NCBI GenBank assembly: GCA_036785325.1
Contig: JAXIVH010000081.1
Location: 427,780-491,779 of the forward strand
Length of the DNA: 64,000 bases
Direction: 5' to 3'
Source of the DNA: Urophycis tenuis
Lineage: Eukaryota > Chordata > Actinopteri > Gadiformes > Phycidae
Both the position numbers and the translations under genes were made by a program. Below the pieces are notes generated by a model. That model did not search any database, was not told the DNA's origin, and was given only the letters and a program-made list of their open reading frames with translations. Positions 44,085 to 53,497 of the stretch are shown here, one piece after another. The first letter of the stretch is position 1; each line of letters opens with the position of its first letter.

Positions 44085-44590
44085 CCCTGCGCTCACACTG
44101 ACGGGCGACCAAGCGTTTTTGTGCTCGGCGATTTTCGCCTGGTGGGCGTTCCGGGGGAGTGTCTGTAGCGATAGTATTGAAACCTGTGTCAGATCGAAAA
44201 CAATTGATAATATCCAGCCATACCCATGACGTTTTCTGGTTTAACGACATTTATTTCTCGATAGATTTCGAAGCACATACCAGGGTACAGTCACATTAGT
44301 TAGATATATCCATAATCCTATCTCTCGCCGACGTGGTCCACCATGTTGGATTATGTTCTAGTTGCACGGCCGCCACGCCTCCTTCGCTCGGATTGGCTTT
44401 TGCAAAAAAACGCTGCGTTTTTTCGCTCATCATTTGCATAGAATAGGACTAGTTTCTATTTTTTGCCCCGCCCTCCTCGCGTTTTGCAGCCCACACGCTT
44501 CGCTTTGTTGCCCGTCGCTCACTGCCATTAGAAATGAATGGAAACGCGTCACCAAGCCTCTGTCAAAAAAACGCCAGTGTGAGCGTAGGA
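44085..44590. mobile_element. MITE with CCTRCGCTCACACTG ends
   Basis: The left end CCTGCGCTCACACTGACGGG and the right end, inverted, CCTACGCTCACACTGGCG. About 500 bp, with no coding frame and no certain TSD. Confidence 0.55.
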
Positions 44591-46989
44591 TAAGGGCCGG
44601 TACAAAACTCCTAAGGGGCCGGACTCGGCCCGGGGGTCGCCAATTGAATAGCCCGGCTCTAGATGGTGCCTCTGTAGAATGTGTGCATGATGGTGGATGA
44701 GGCCCCAGCTCTTTTCAGTTTGCGGAGGAAGTACAGGCGTTGGTGGGCTTTTTTGGCCAGTGATGCGGTGTTGTGGTTCCATGACAGGTCTTCGGAGATG
44801 TGCACACCCAGGAACTTGGTGCTGCTCACCCTCTCCACTGTAGCATCATTGATGACCAGTGGAGCATGCTGTGTGTGCATTCTCCTGAAGTCCACGACAA
44901 TCTCCTTCGTCTTCTCCACATTCAGACGGAGATTGTTGTCCTTGCACCACGTAGCCAGCCTGTTCACCTCACTCCTGTAGATCGTCTCATCGCCGTTGTT
45001 GATGAGACCCACCACAGTCGTGTCATCCGCAAACTTGATAAAGATGTTGGAGCTGGATGTTGGTGTGCAGTCGTGGGTCAGCAGAGTGAAGAGGAGGGGG
45101 CTAAGCACACATCCTTGGGGGGCACCCGTGTTCAGTGTGATGGTGCTGGAGGTGCTGCTGCCGACCCGAACTGTCTGTGGTCTCCCCGTCAGGAAGTCCA
45201 ACAGCCAGTTGCACAGGGAGGTGTTGAGGACCAGCTGGTCCAGTTTGTGAATGAGCTGCTGGAGGATGATTGTATTGAAGGCTGAGCTGAAGTCGATGAA
45301 CAGCATTCTGACATATGAGTCTTTTGTATCCAGGTGGGTGAGGGCAGAGGAGATGGCATCATCGGTCGAACGGTTGGACCGATATGCGAACTGGAAAGGG
45401 TCCAGGGTGGGGGGGAGGGCAGACTTGATGTGGTGCATGACTAGCCGCTCGAAGCACTTCATGAGGATGGGAGTGAATGCGACTGGGCGGTAGTCACTGT
45501 GGCAGGAGGGAGACGACTTTTTCGGCACCGGGATGATGGTGGTGGCTTTGAGGCATGTGGGGACAACAGCCTGGCTCAGCGAGGTGTTGAAGATGTCTGT
45601 GAAGACATCTGTGAGCTCCTCAGCACAGTCCCTCAGTACACGACCAGGAATGTTGTCGGGACCGGAGGCTTTCCGCGGGTTCATCCCTTTGAGGGATCAC
45701 CTCCCGCTATCTGGGGATAGCGTCAACACCTGGTCGCTGGGAGAGGGTGGGGTCTTCTGTGCCGGGGTGCTGTTGTCTGCCTCAAAGCGGGCGAAGAAGT
45801 CGTTCAGCTCATTCAGCAGAGGGGTGAAGCTGTCGCAGGTCTGCGGAGAGGGCTTGTAGTCCGTTATGGATTGGATCCCTCGCCACAGGTTCCTGGTGTC
45901 TCTGCTGTTGCTGAAGCGGTCGGCGATCCTCCTGGAGTACCGTCTCTTGGCCTTCCTGATGCCGCGTGCCAGGTTGGCCCTGGCTGCCTTCAGGCCCACC
46001 TCGTCTCCAGCTCTGAAGGCGGTGTTCCGAGCCCTCAGGAGTCTGTAGACTTCGCCTGTCAGCCATGGCTTCTGGTTGGCCCGAATGCGGATGTTCTTGG
46101 TGACTGTGACGTCATCAATGCATTTCCGCATGTAGGAAGTGACGGTGTGTACTCCTGGAGGTCTGTAGTGTTGTTGTAGGTGGCTGCCCGTCTGAACATG
46201 CTCCAGTCAGTGATGAGGAAGCAGTCCTGGAGTGTCTCTGAAGACCCCTCAGGCCACACGCGTACCTGCTTTGTTGTTGGTCTGATGACTTTGACCAGGG
46301 GTCTGTATGCAGGCATGGTGGTGTGGTCTGAGGCTCCTAGGTGGGGCAGGGGGAGGGCTTTGTAGGCCCCCCTATGCGTGGTGTAAACATTGTCCAGGAT
46401 ATTATTGCCACGTGTGGGAAAGTGGATGTGTCCATGGAGTTGTGGAAACACGCTCTTGGGGTTTGCATGATTGAAATCCCCAGCCAGGATGAGGAAAGCA
46501 TCAGGGTGGGCTGTCTGCTGCTCACTGATGTGCTGGTAGAGTTCATACAATGCCTCGCTCCTGTTGTTGTTGGAGCCAGGGGGGATGTATATTGCTACCA
46601 GGAGTATGGCACTAAATTCCCTCGGCAGGTAGAATGGCCGGCATTTAATGACCAAAAACTCCACCAGTGTTGAGCAGTGTGTGCAAACCACAGCAGCGTC
46701 ACGGCACCAGGCATCACTGATGTAAACACTGTATGATTTTAAAGGTACTTTTTTTGCCTTTTTGCAGTCTTTTCAAACCACTACCTATGTGATTGACACT
46801 TTAAAAAAATTAAAATTATTCGGACATTGTGGCCGATCTCAAATGCCTTGAGCACTGCTACAACCCAGCTCGTTAATGAAAGTGGTAACATAAAAGGATG
46901 TATTACTCAAGGATTACCCAAACCTCAAAGGTAAAAGGAAGTTTACAAAGGGAAAGAAAAAAGAAGGCAAACGGATGCTGCTCAAACAA

Positions 46990-47378
46990 ACTAGACAACA
47001 GCTGCACATATGTTTTTATTTTTTATATCTACACATCAGCAGGACGCGGTTACCAATTGCACTGTTTTATCTTCATCTACTAATTGCACTGTTCATCTCA
47101 ATAATGACTACTAGTTATGTCCACCTACCATTTGCACTGTTCATCTCAATGATGACTACCATGTGTGTATATAGGTTTTCATTTTTCATCTGACCTGATT
47201 CCAAGAGCTTGCATATAATCTTATCTTAATTTAGCTAAATCTATTTATTTTTAGTGTATATTGTCTATATTCAGTTATTATATTGCACTCCTCTATCCCC
47301 TTGTACTGCTGGTCACTGTGAATTTCTCCTAAGGGAGATTAATAAAGGAATATCTCATCTTATCTTAACATTACCAAA
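46990..47378 (+). repeat. Rex1/L2-like LINE 3' end, plus strand
   Basis: The stretch ends CTCCTAAGGGAGATTAATAA then AGGAATATCTCATCTTATCT, a TCTTA-type LINE tail. Short repeats with TTGCACTGTTCATCTCAAT precede it. Only 3' UTR is present. Confidence 0.55.
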
Positions 47379-47579
47379 AGAGGACTCCAAAAACCGAGCT
47401 AACAAATCTGTCACCCAGACTTTTGGTAAAAGTTGACATTAATACAAAAAGGTGAGCCCCTTACTCCTAGTGGTACTAACAAAGAATCAACTTGTGAGTG
47501 TGTACACACTAGGCTAAGTCTGGCTCATGTTGAGTCCTTGATTAATCCCCCTTAGGAGAAATTCACATTGACCGTCAAC

Positions 47580-50283
47580 TAGGGATGCACCGATTCTGGG
47601 CCGATACCGATACCGATGTTTAAAATAACATTTTGGCCGATGGCCGATGCCGATACCGATGTTTTTCCTTTTTATTTATTCCCTCTTTTGTGCCAAGGAA
47701 AAAAAGAAATCTTCGTTATGAAAATTTAATTAAGTTTTAAGGTCTTTCAGCCCATCATACTCTCTTTGAATAAGCACAAATTAAATAAGACAAATCCATT
47801 TAACAACCTTTAATGAATGGCCGTTCACATGACAAAGGTTTTTGTGTGAAACATAACTATTTACAAAGCCCTCTAAGACTGCTGTTAAAATGCCCACAAA
47901 ATGATTTTTGACTTGTTTTAGCTTGTTATACAACTATCTCTCAGTATGATTATTTTCAGTACTTAAATTGCCCAACAAAAATATTTTTGTGAAACATGTA
48001 AAAGCAATTGGAAAATAAATCAAATATAAATAGGGCTATATTTCACTTCTTGTGTTTTTCATACAGTATACAACAACATTCTTGTGTTTCTGACCTCACA
48101 GTAGGCTAGAACATGAGTCTGAACATGGGCATCTTTACAAAACAAAAACTGGCCTCAGGAAAAGCCTCATCTTCTTAACATTAATGATACATAAATCACC
48201 TCATCTACTTCTTAGTAAGATGCATGTTTTTCTTTACAAAGATAAGCATCTCTGCCTTGTTACAGCTCAGTCTATTTCTCTTCTCATCCAAGATATGAGA
48301 CGCAGAGCTGAACAACCGCTCACTATCTATGCTGGTGCATGGAGCGCAAAGGTATTTGCGTGCCATTTGTGCCAGTTCTGGAAAACGGAGGTGATTATTT
48401 CTCCAATACCCGAGTGCGGTCTCACCTCTGGGTATTGGGGTCTCTGCCAAGAAAACATCCAGTTGTTGCGATGCAGTTGTACTTGGCCTTTCAGGTCCGT
48501 TTTCCTCTAGAATCTCCTCAAACATGTCATGCAGGGAGGGCCGTGCTCCCTCCGGTCGTGGCCTCTTGCGTTGTGGGTGATCAGCGCGCTCTCTCCCGTG
48601 CGTCTCATCCTCAGCACCGGCATCAGGCATCAGTTCTGCGTCAAGTATTGCTCGTGCGCATTGTCTAACATCCTCATCGAAGTAGCGATCCTTGTATCTG
48701 GGATCCAGTGACGTTCCAATACAGAACATGGGATCAGACTCAATTTGATCGTAGCGTTTGCTTACAGCCTCCAATAGTACAGTCTTGGTTGTTTTAACAC
48801 CATAGTCTGTGTCAGCCTCCTTGCTCAAAAGACGTCTCAGGGCTCTCACAGAGGGGATGACATCAGCAGCGGACGCCTCTGATGAGCTGATTTCTCTTGT
48901 CAGTTGTTCAAACGGGGAGAGAAGTGTTATAAAGTTTTCAATTAACTGCCACCGGTGCGCACTGAGGGTGGCGGGAAGCTCGAAGTCTGCAGCATATGTA
49001 GCAAGAGCGTGCTTTTGTTCAAGCAGGCTCTCCAGCATATAGAAGGTACTATTCCAGCGCGTGCATACATCCTGCTGTAGCCTTTTTGGTTTCATCCCCA
49101 TCTGGATCTGCACAGCCTGCAGTCGTGAATAGGCGAGAGGTGAGTGTTTAAAGTGGCCGACAATTTTTCGGCCTATTGCCACCACATCCGAGATGCTGCG
49201 CTGGCTGAAAACACCGTCATGGACAGCCAGTTGCAGAGTGTGTGCCATGCAGCCAAAACTGGCCAAACCACTGTCCGTCATAGCTTTTGTCATATTCCTG
49301 GCGTTATCTCTCACAACAGCATGCACTTTTGTTTTGTCAACAATTTTCCATGTCTGAAATATTTTCTCAAATGCGCCTGAGATGGCAGTTGCGGAGTGGG
49401 TGCCTGTGAACTCCTGGGAGTGTAGCACTGCTTTTATCAGGTTAAAGTCTTTGTCGATCCATTGTGCCGTGAGGCTCAGCATGCTCACAGGGCTAACATC
49501 TGAACTCCATATATCAGTCGTAAAACTGATGGCTGCTATGTCGCGAGCTAGTAGCTTGTGAATGTGTGCGGCCACAATGTTGTAGATTTCGGGGAGACAA
49601 ACCTCAGCAAAGTGACGCCGGCTGGGCAGCGTGTAGCGGGGCTCCATAAACTCCATCAGGCTGCGAAACCCTGCGTCCTCCACGACGGAGAAAGGTTGGT
49701 CATCTAACGCGATGAACTCCATCACCTTATTAGTGACCTGCTTAGCTTTGGCACTGTCTGTGGGAAATTTCTTTCCTTTCTCAAACGCCGTGTTAATCAA
49801 GGACTGAGTCTTGCCGGTGGTGGTTTGTGCTTTCTTAGCCTCATCTCTCCATTTTTTGTCAGCTTGCAGGTAGTCGCTGTACACCGCTCCGTGTCTGTTT
49901 TTCAAATGTCCGATTAGATTTGTTGTGTTAAAGTCCTTTTTTGTAGTACCTCCTCTAGAAATATCACTGGAACAAGTATTGCAAACTGCATATCGCGGAT
50001 CTTTCTCAGATAAAGTGAAGAACTCCCACACTACCGACATTTTGGACATTTTCTTTCACTTCACGCGTCTCGACAGAGTCACGTCCCAAAAAAGAGGGAA
50101 AACAACTTGACCTCCTGAGTCAGCACAACATTCAGTGAGCGCAAAATTGTGACATGCCAATTAAGATGAACATCGGCAACTGCCATCGGTGAATGAAAGA
50201 ATTATTTGCCGATGGCCGATGGCAGTCAACGAGGCGAATATTAGCCGATTCCGATGCTCAGCCGATGCATCGGTGCATCCCTA
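47580..50283 (-). mobile_element. Complete autonomous hAT with 8-bp TSD CCGTCAAC
   Basis: This 2,704-bp element has identical 15-bp ends TAGGGATGCACCGAT, in inverse orientation at the right, and perfect duplications CCGTCAAC at 47572-47579 and 50284-50291. Subterminal CCGATACCGATACCGATG and CCGATGGCCGATGGC repeats may be transposase-binding sites. It contains one intact transposase gene without introns. All parts for movement appear present. Confidence 0.92.
48205..50049 (-). CDS. hAT transposase, intact, BED finger
   Basis: One uninterrupted frame of 614 residues. A BED zinc finger lies at residues 7-53 (VWEFF, C23/C26, H48/H53). The RNase H-like catalytic residues are probably D179 in FTTDIWSS, D248 in VRDNARNM and E577 in SIDSERLFSS; C267/H270 of the CMAH motif, TRWNST at 330-335 and PFSVVEDAGF near 119-128 are all present. 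The end carries the dimerisation segment SERLFSSASHILDEKRNRLS. The length fits ZBED-like hAT transposases. Two start candidates, M1 and M4, both precede the BED finger. It catalyses cut-and-paste movement of the 47.6-kb element in the nucleus. It lies centrally between the inverted repeats. Confidence 0.92.
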   Translation of the reverse strand: MSKMSVVWEFFTLSEKDPRYAVCNTCSSDISRGGTTKKDFNTTNLIGHLKNRHGAVYSDYLQADKKWRDEAKKAQTTTGKTQSLINTAFEKGKKFPTDSAKAKQVTNKVMEFIALDDQPFSVVEDAGFRSLMEFMEPRYTLPSRRHFAEVCLPEIYNIVAAHIHKLLARDIAAISFTTDIWSSDVSPVSMLSLTAQWIDKDFNLIKAVLHSQEFTGTHSATAISGAFEKIFQTWKIVDKTKVHAVVRDNARNMTKAMTDSGLASFGCMAHTLQLAVHDGVFSQRSISDVVAIGRKIVGHFKHSPLAYSRLQAVQIQMGMKPKRLQQDVCTRWNSTFYMLESLLEQKHALATYAADFELPATLSAHRWQLIENFITLLSPFEQLTREISSSEASAADVIPSVRALRRLLSKEADTDYGVKTTKTVLLEAVSKRYDQIESDPMFCIGTSLDPRYKDRYFDEDVRQCARAILDAELMPDAGAEDETHGRERADHPQRKRPRPEGARPSLHDMFEEILEENGPERPSTTASQQLDVFLAETPIPRGETALGYWRNNHLRFPELAQMARKYLCAPCTSIDSERLFSSASHILDEKRNRLSCNKAEMLIFVKKNMHLTKK

Positions 50284-50480
50284 CCGTCAACCCGTCCATA
50301 CATATAGGGGGTAGACAGGACAGAAAGATAGGGAAAATATGTTCAAACAAATCACAGCAGAATGAGACACAATAGCTGCAGGTGCAAGGTGAGGCGGACT
50401 GGTGGATAGTGTGTAAATTCAACAAACGGTGTACAAATAATAAATAAAAACAAGCTAAAAACTCAATTAACTGTAGCCTA

Positions 50481-51557
50481 CGGAGTACCGGGAACTGCGA
50501 CGACAGGCTGCCGCTGCTATCACAAATCATCCTCAGATGCGTCAGCGGTGCTGCGGTCAGCTGCAGTTAACGCACAGCTACAGGTGACGACGCTGATACA
50601 GCAGGTTTCATTTCAGTTATTTCTGTGGAGCAATAGACCTTAAACATGTTGACATGGCACACGTGAGTTTTGCGCTTTCTTTGTGGGGTATTGATGACAT
50701 GTCTGTGTCAAGTTTCAAGTTTATTGTTACATGCTAGATAACAAATGTAGCCTACATCATCACCAGCAGTGACATTCTTGTTACTCGGGTGGGTCAACTT
50801 TGCTATGTAATATAACATTTAATATAATATAAATACAAATGAAAAAAGAGGCAATATGAACAGAAAATAAGAATAAAAATAGACTGTGCATCACAATAAA
50901 TAAATGGCAGAGAAGTCAGATGCTTTCTAAATGAATGAAATGAGGTAATGTGCAGAGACAAAGTAGCTAGATTTAAACTAAGGCTAAACTCACGGATGTC
51001 ATAAGGATCAGAGAATTTAGCCGAGAGCGCAGCGCCGGGGATAGGCAGTAAAGCTACAACTTTATCACCTACTCGAAAACAGTAGGCGGTCCTAATGACG
51101 CTTCATCACAACCTGCGAAGCAGACAGAGACTATTTTGCTTGGGCGCTGGCGGGATGTAAACGCTAAAAAAAATGGCTTAAATAGTCAAGCGCATTTTGC
51201 TTCATGGAGGATTCGGTCTCAAGGAATCTCTTTTGCAGAGACTAAAGTGGACCACGAGAAGTGTGCGCAGAAACAAACTCTCCCGGACTAAATCCTAAGG
51301 ATCCCTTTTGTTGCTTTGCGAGCCGCAAACAACACAAATTGGATCCCTTCATTCCAATGTTTCCCAGTTTCAAGGCAATATTCACACAGCATAGACGTAA
51401 AAGTGTGACGATGCCACTCAAGTGCACCTTGAGACTCTGGGGGCGATAGGACCATACGAAGTGCAAATTGTCATTTAGACTGTAAAATTAACTCAGAATG
51501 TGATTGGACAGGTGAAGAGGGCCCCGGGAGCTAATTTTCCTTGTTTCCTATAGGTTC
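50481..51557. other. Unassigned region with a possible LINE 3' fragment
   Basis: Near 50710-50800 the text CAAGTTTCAAGTTTATTGTT and what follows resembles a minus-strand LINE 3' end, like the one at 41.8 kb. The rest shows no gene; short open frames lack domains. Confidence 0.35.
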
Positions 51558-51562
51558 CTGGG

Positions 51563-51953
51563 TGTGACAGTTACGGGGTTGAGCAGAGACAAGAGCGAGA
51601 CCAAGCAGCGTAAACGGTGTAACAGAGTTTAATTAAGGTGCCGGACGAAACCGGCACAGGCGCACACAGCGAGGTGTGTGCGTCTATCAAGTAGACAGGA
51701 GACAAGTACGTCCATCTACCATATACCAATACATATACAACACAAATCCAAATACACGCAACCACTCACAAAGGGGAGACAAGAGACACGAGGTTAAGTA
51801 GGGAAACAAACAAGACACAGGTGAGACACATTGGGAATTAGACACAGGTGGCTGCTAATGACCACCGGGGATTCTGGGGGTTGTAGTGCCCGGACCGGTG
51901 ATCCCTAGCCAGGCGACGCCGATCGAGGTAGAGGGGGAGGCGTTGGCATGACA
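51563..51953 (-). mobile_element. Solo LTR, gypsy-like, 5-bp TSD CTGGG
   Basis: A 391-bp unit running TGTGACAG to CATGACA (TG...CA), flanked by CTGGG at 51558-51562 and 51954-51958. On the minus strand an A/T-rich AATTAAAC-type signal precedes the 3' third, as in fish gypsy LTRs. There is no internal retroviral region, so it is the product of LTR-LTR recombination. Confidence 0.75.
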
Positions 51954-52162
51954 CTGGGACTGTCAATAGAGTGGCAAAGGCTGTGTCAGGTGTCCTGTGG
52001 TGCGTCATGGGAAACACACATATTCTTAGCTTTTTAAAACTTTTTTTTGATATAATATTCCATAAATGGGGATGCTGAACATCAAATTCTGCATTGATAA
52101 CCCAAAGGCCCTGTGATAAAACATTTGAGTATGAGAAAAGTGGCATCATTAGTGCAGTCATG

Positions 52163-52618
52163 TAGCCTGGCTGACGCGTCCACATCTCGATGAGATGGTG
52201 GTCTGGGAACTAGGTGTGCATTTTCTCGTATTTGAGGCGTGGTTTACGAATGCCTAGAGCTGTTTATTGGGCGCTACGAATGTCTATCAAATGCCGTCTG
52301 GTTCTTTCCATGCTGCTTTGCGCGCGATTCATAGCAAATTGCTACTAAAAATTAGCTACTAAAATTAAATTAATTGCTACAAAAGCTACTTAATACACTT
52401 TCTAAGGCTGCATCGAACGGTAACGTTGTGTCCGCTGCCATGTTGGATTAACACGCTACAAGCTTCGGTGTCGCGCATGGACGTCGTCATCGTCTTGCTG
52501 CCCCCCCCGTTCTGTGATTGGTTCCCTAACTCAGGCAAAAATAAGGGCGGTGGTTTCCAGGCTGTCTTTGCAGTGAGAATGAAATCGCGCGCAAAGCAGC
52601 ATGGGAATTCCCAGGCTA
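52163..52618. mobile_element. MITE with 9-bp TSD GCAGTCATG
   Basis: Ends TAGCCTGG and CCAGGCTA, flanked by GCAGTCATG at 52154-52162 and 52619-52627. Inner inverted arms contain CCATGCTGCTTTGCGCGCGA. A 9-bp duplication suits MULE or Merlin-type transposases rather than hAT. Length 456 bp, no gene. Confidence 0.72.
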
Positions 52619-52627
52619 GCAGTCATG

Positions 52628-53497
52628 AGTAATGGTGTTGGTTTTGGTCCTGCTTGGAATCAGTTTAATGTGTTATTACTATATTATCATAATCTTCCCC
52701 TTTATTTTGACCTCGGTCAAGGGGTGACACAACTATGTGTTGCTAAAAATAGCTTGTTGAGAAATAAAAAGGAGTTATTACTGTATAACAAACCTATTTT
52801 TTATTTTGACCTTAATAAAGGCCTTATTATTATATTTCCGAATGTGCTGCACAACTGGATGCCATTATATGTTGTAAAATTGGTTTGTTGACAAATCAGC
52901 TAAAACATCTAATGTTGCATTTATTGACATGCATTAAGTACCACAACACACTGTTAGTGTAGATCAGGTCTCTTTATTGACCTAAGTGCACTGAATATCA
53001 AAGGAAAACAATACAGCACAGTGCCTTGGCACCAGTATCTTTGGAAAGACAGTATGAAACCATGACAGTCAACCATTTACATGTCACTTTTGGATGAAAA
53101 AAGAAACGAAAGAGCTGACCGACCATTTCAGTGAATGGTCAATAGAGGAGAGCAGTGACGTATTACTACACTGTATATTAGGTACATAAACTGTGTGTGC
53201 ATGTCTGTGTGTGTCCCTGTGTGTTTGAGGTGTGTGTATGAGACCCTGAGTGTTTTCAAATTACAGGAGTTCAGAGCAGAGCAGCAGAAGACATTCATCA
53301 CCTCTGGACAGCGGGATGAAGAGGTGATTCACAAAGCCCCCCCCCCACTCACACACACACACATTCAGTGAAACAGTTAAATGAACTGTATAAACAATTC
53401 AGAACTATAAATAGAATTAAAAAGGCAAAAAAATATTAGAAAACACAATAAATATTTACACACAATTTACAAAGTATGTACATTAAGATGGATTCAC
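52628..53497. other. Unassigned AT-rich stretch with GT/AC simple repeats
   Basis: TG-rich text at 53.19-53.25 kb and a C10 run followed by ACACAC at 53.34-53.36 kb. No gene seen. Confidence 0.4.

Larger units (their letters stand above)
42463..44656. mobile_element. Charlie-like hAT element with 8-bp TSD CTCTAGAT
   Basis: This 2,194-bp element has ends CAGGGCTATTCAATTAATTT and, inverted, CCGGGCTATTCAATTGGCGA. It is flanked by CTCTAGAT at 42455-42462 and 44657-44664 inside the LINE. A minus-strand relic of the transposase C-terminus remains, and two MITE-like inserts lie within. It is non-autonomous. Confidence 0.88.
41803..46735 (-). mobile_element. 5'-truncated LINE of the CR1/L2/Rex1 group
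   Basis: The 3' end lies at left: AATAAAGACACTTGAATC plus TTGAATC repeats at 41803-41830, a short tandem tail as in CR1/L2-like LINEs rather than a poly(A). Endonuclease homology stops abruptly near 46735, so about half of the endonuclease domain and everything upstream are missing. That fits incomplete reverse transcription. A 2.2-kb hAT splits the element near the end of the ORF. Confidence 0.85.
42106..46735 (-). pseudogene. LINE ORF2: endonuclease and reverse transcriptase, broken
   Basis: Reading right to left: the C-terminal part of an APE-type endonuclease (46735-46059; VAIYIPPGSNN, LILAGDFNHA, LGASDHTTM), a linker (46131-45697), then the reverse transcriptase (45684-44659) with [37 protein letters not shown] and the catalytic FADDTTVV. 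The C-terminal domain resumes at 42454-42106 (RIVRAAERIIG). Lesions: a frameshift between endonuclease and linker near 46.1 kb, a TGA at 45697-45699, a TAG at 44659-44661, and the hAT insertion. It would have copied its RNA at a nicked target. Confidence 0.85.
47528..50480 (-). repeat. Rex1/L2-like LINE 3' end, minus strand, split by hAT
   Basis: GATTAATCCCCCTTAGGAGA at 47529 is the inverse of the tail seen at 47.33 kb. The sequence resumes after the hAT at 50292 and fades near 50.48 kb. The two LINE tails therefore face each other. Confidence 0.5.

Noticed and set aside
44800..45285. 161-codon plus-strand frame
   Set aside because: Antisense of the LINE reverse transcriptase; no domain.
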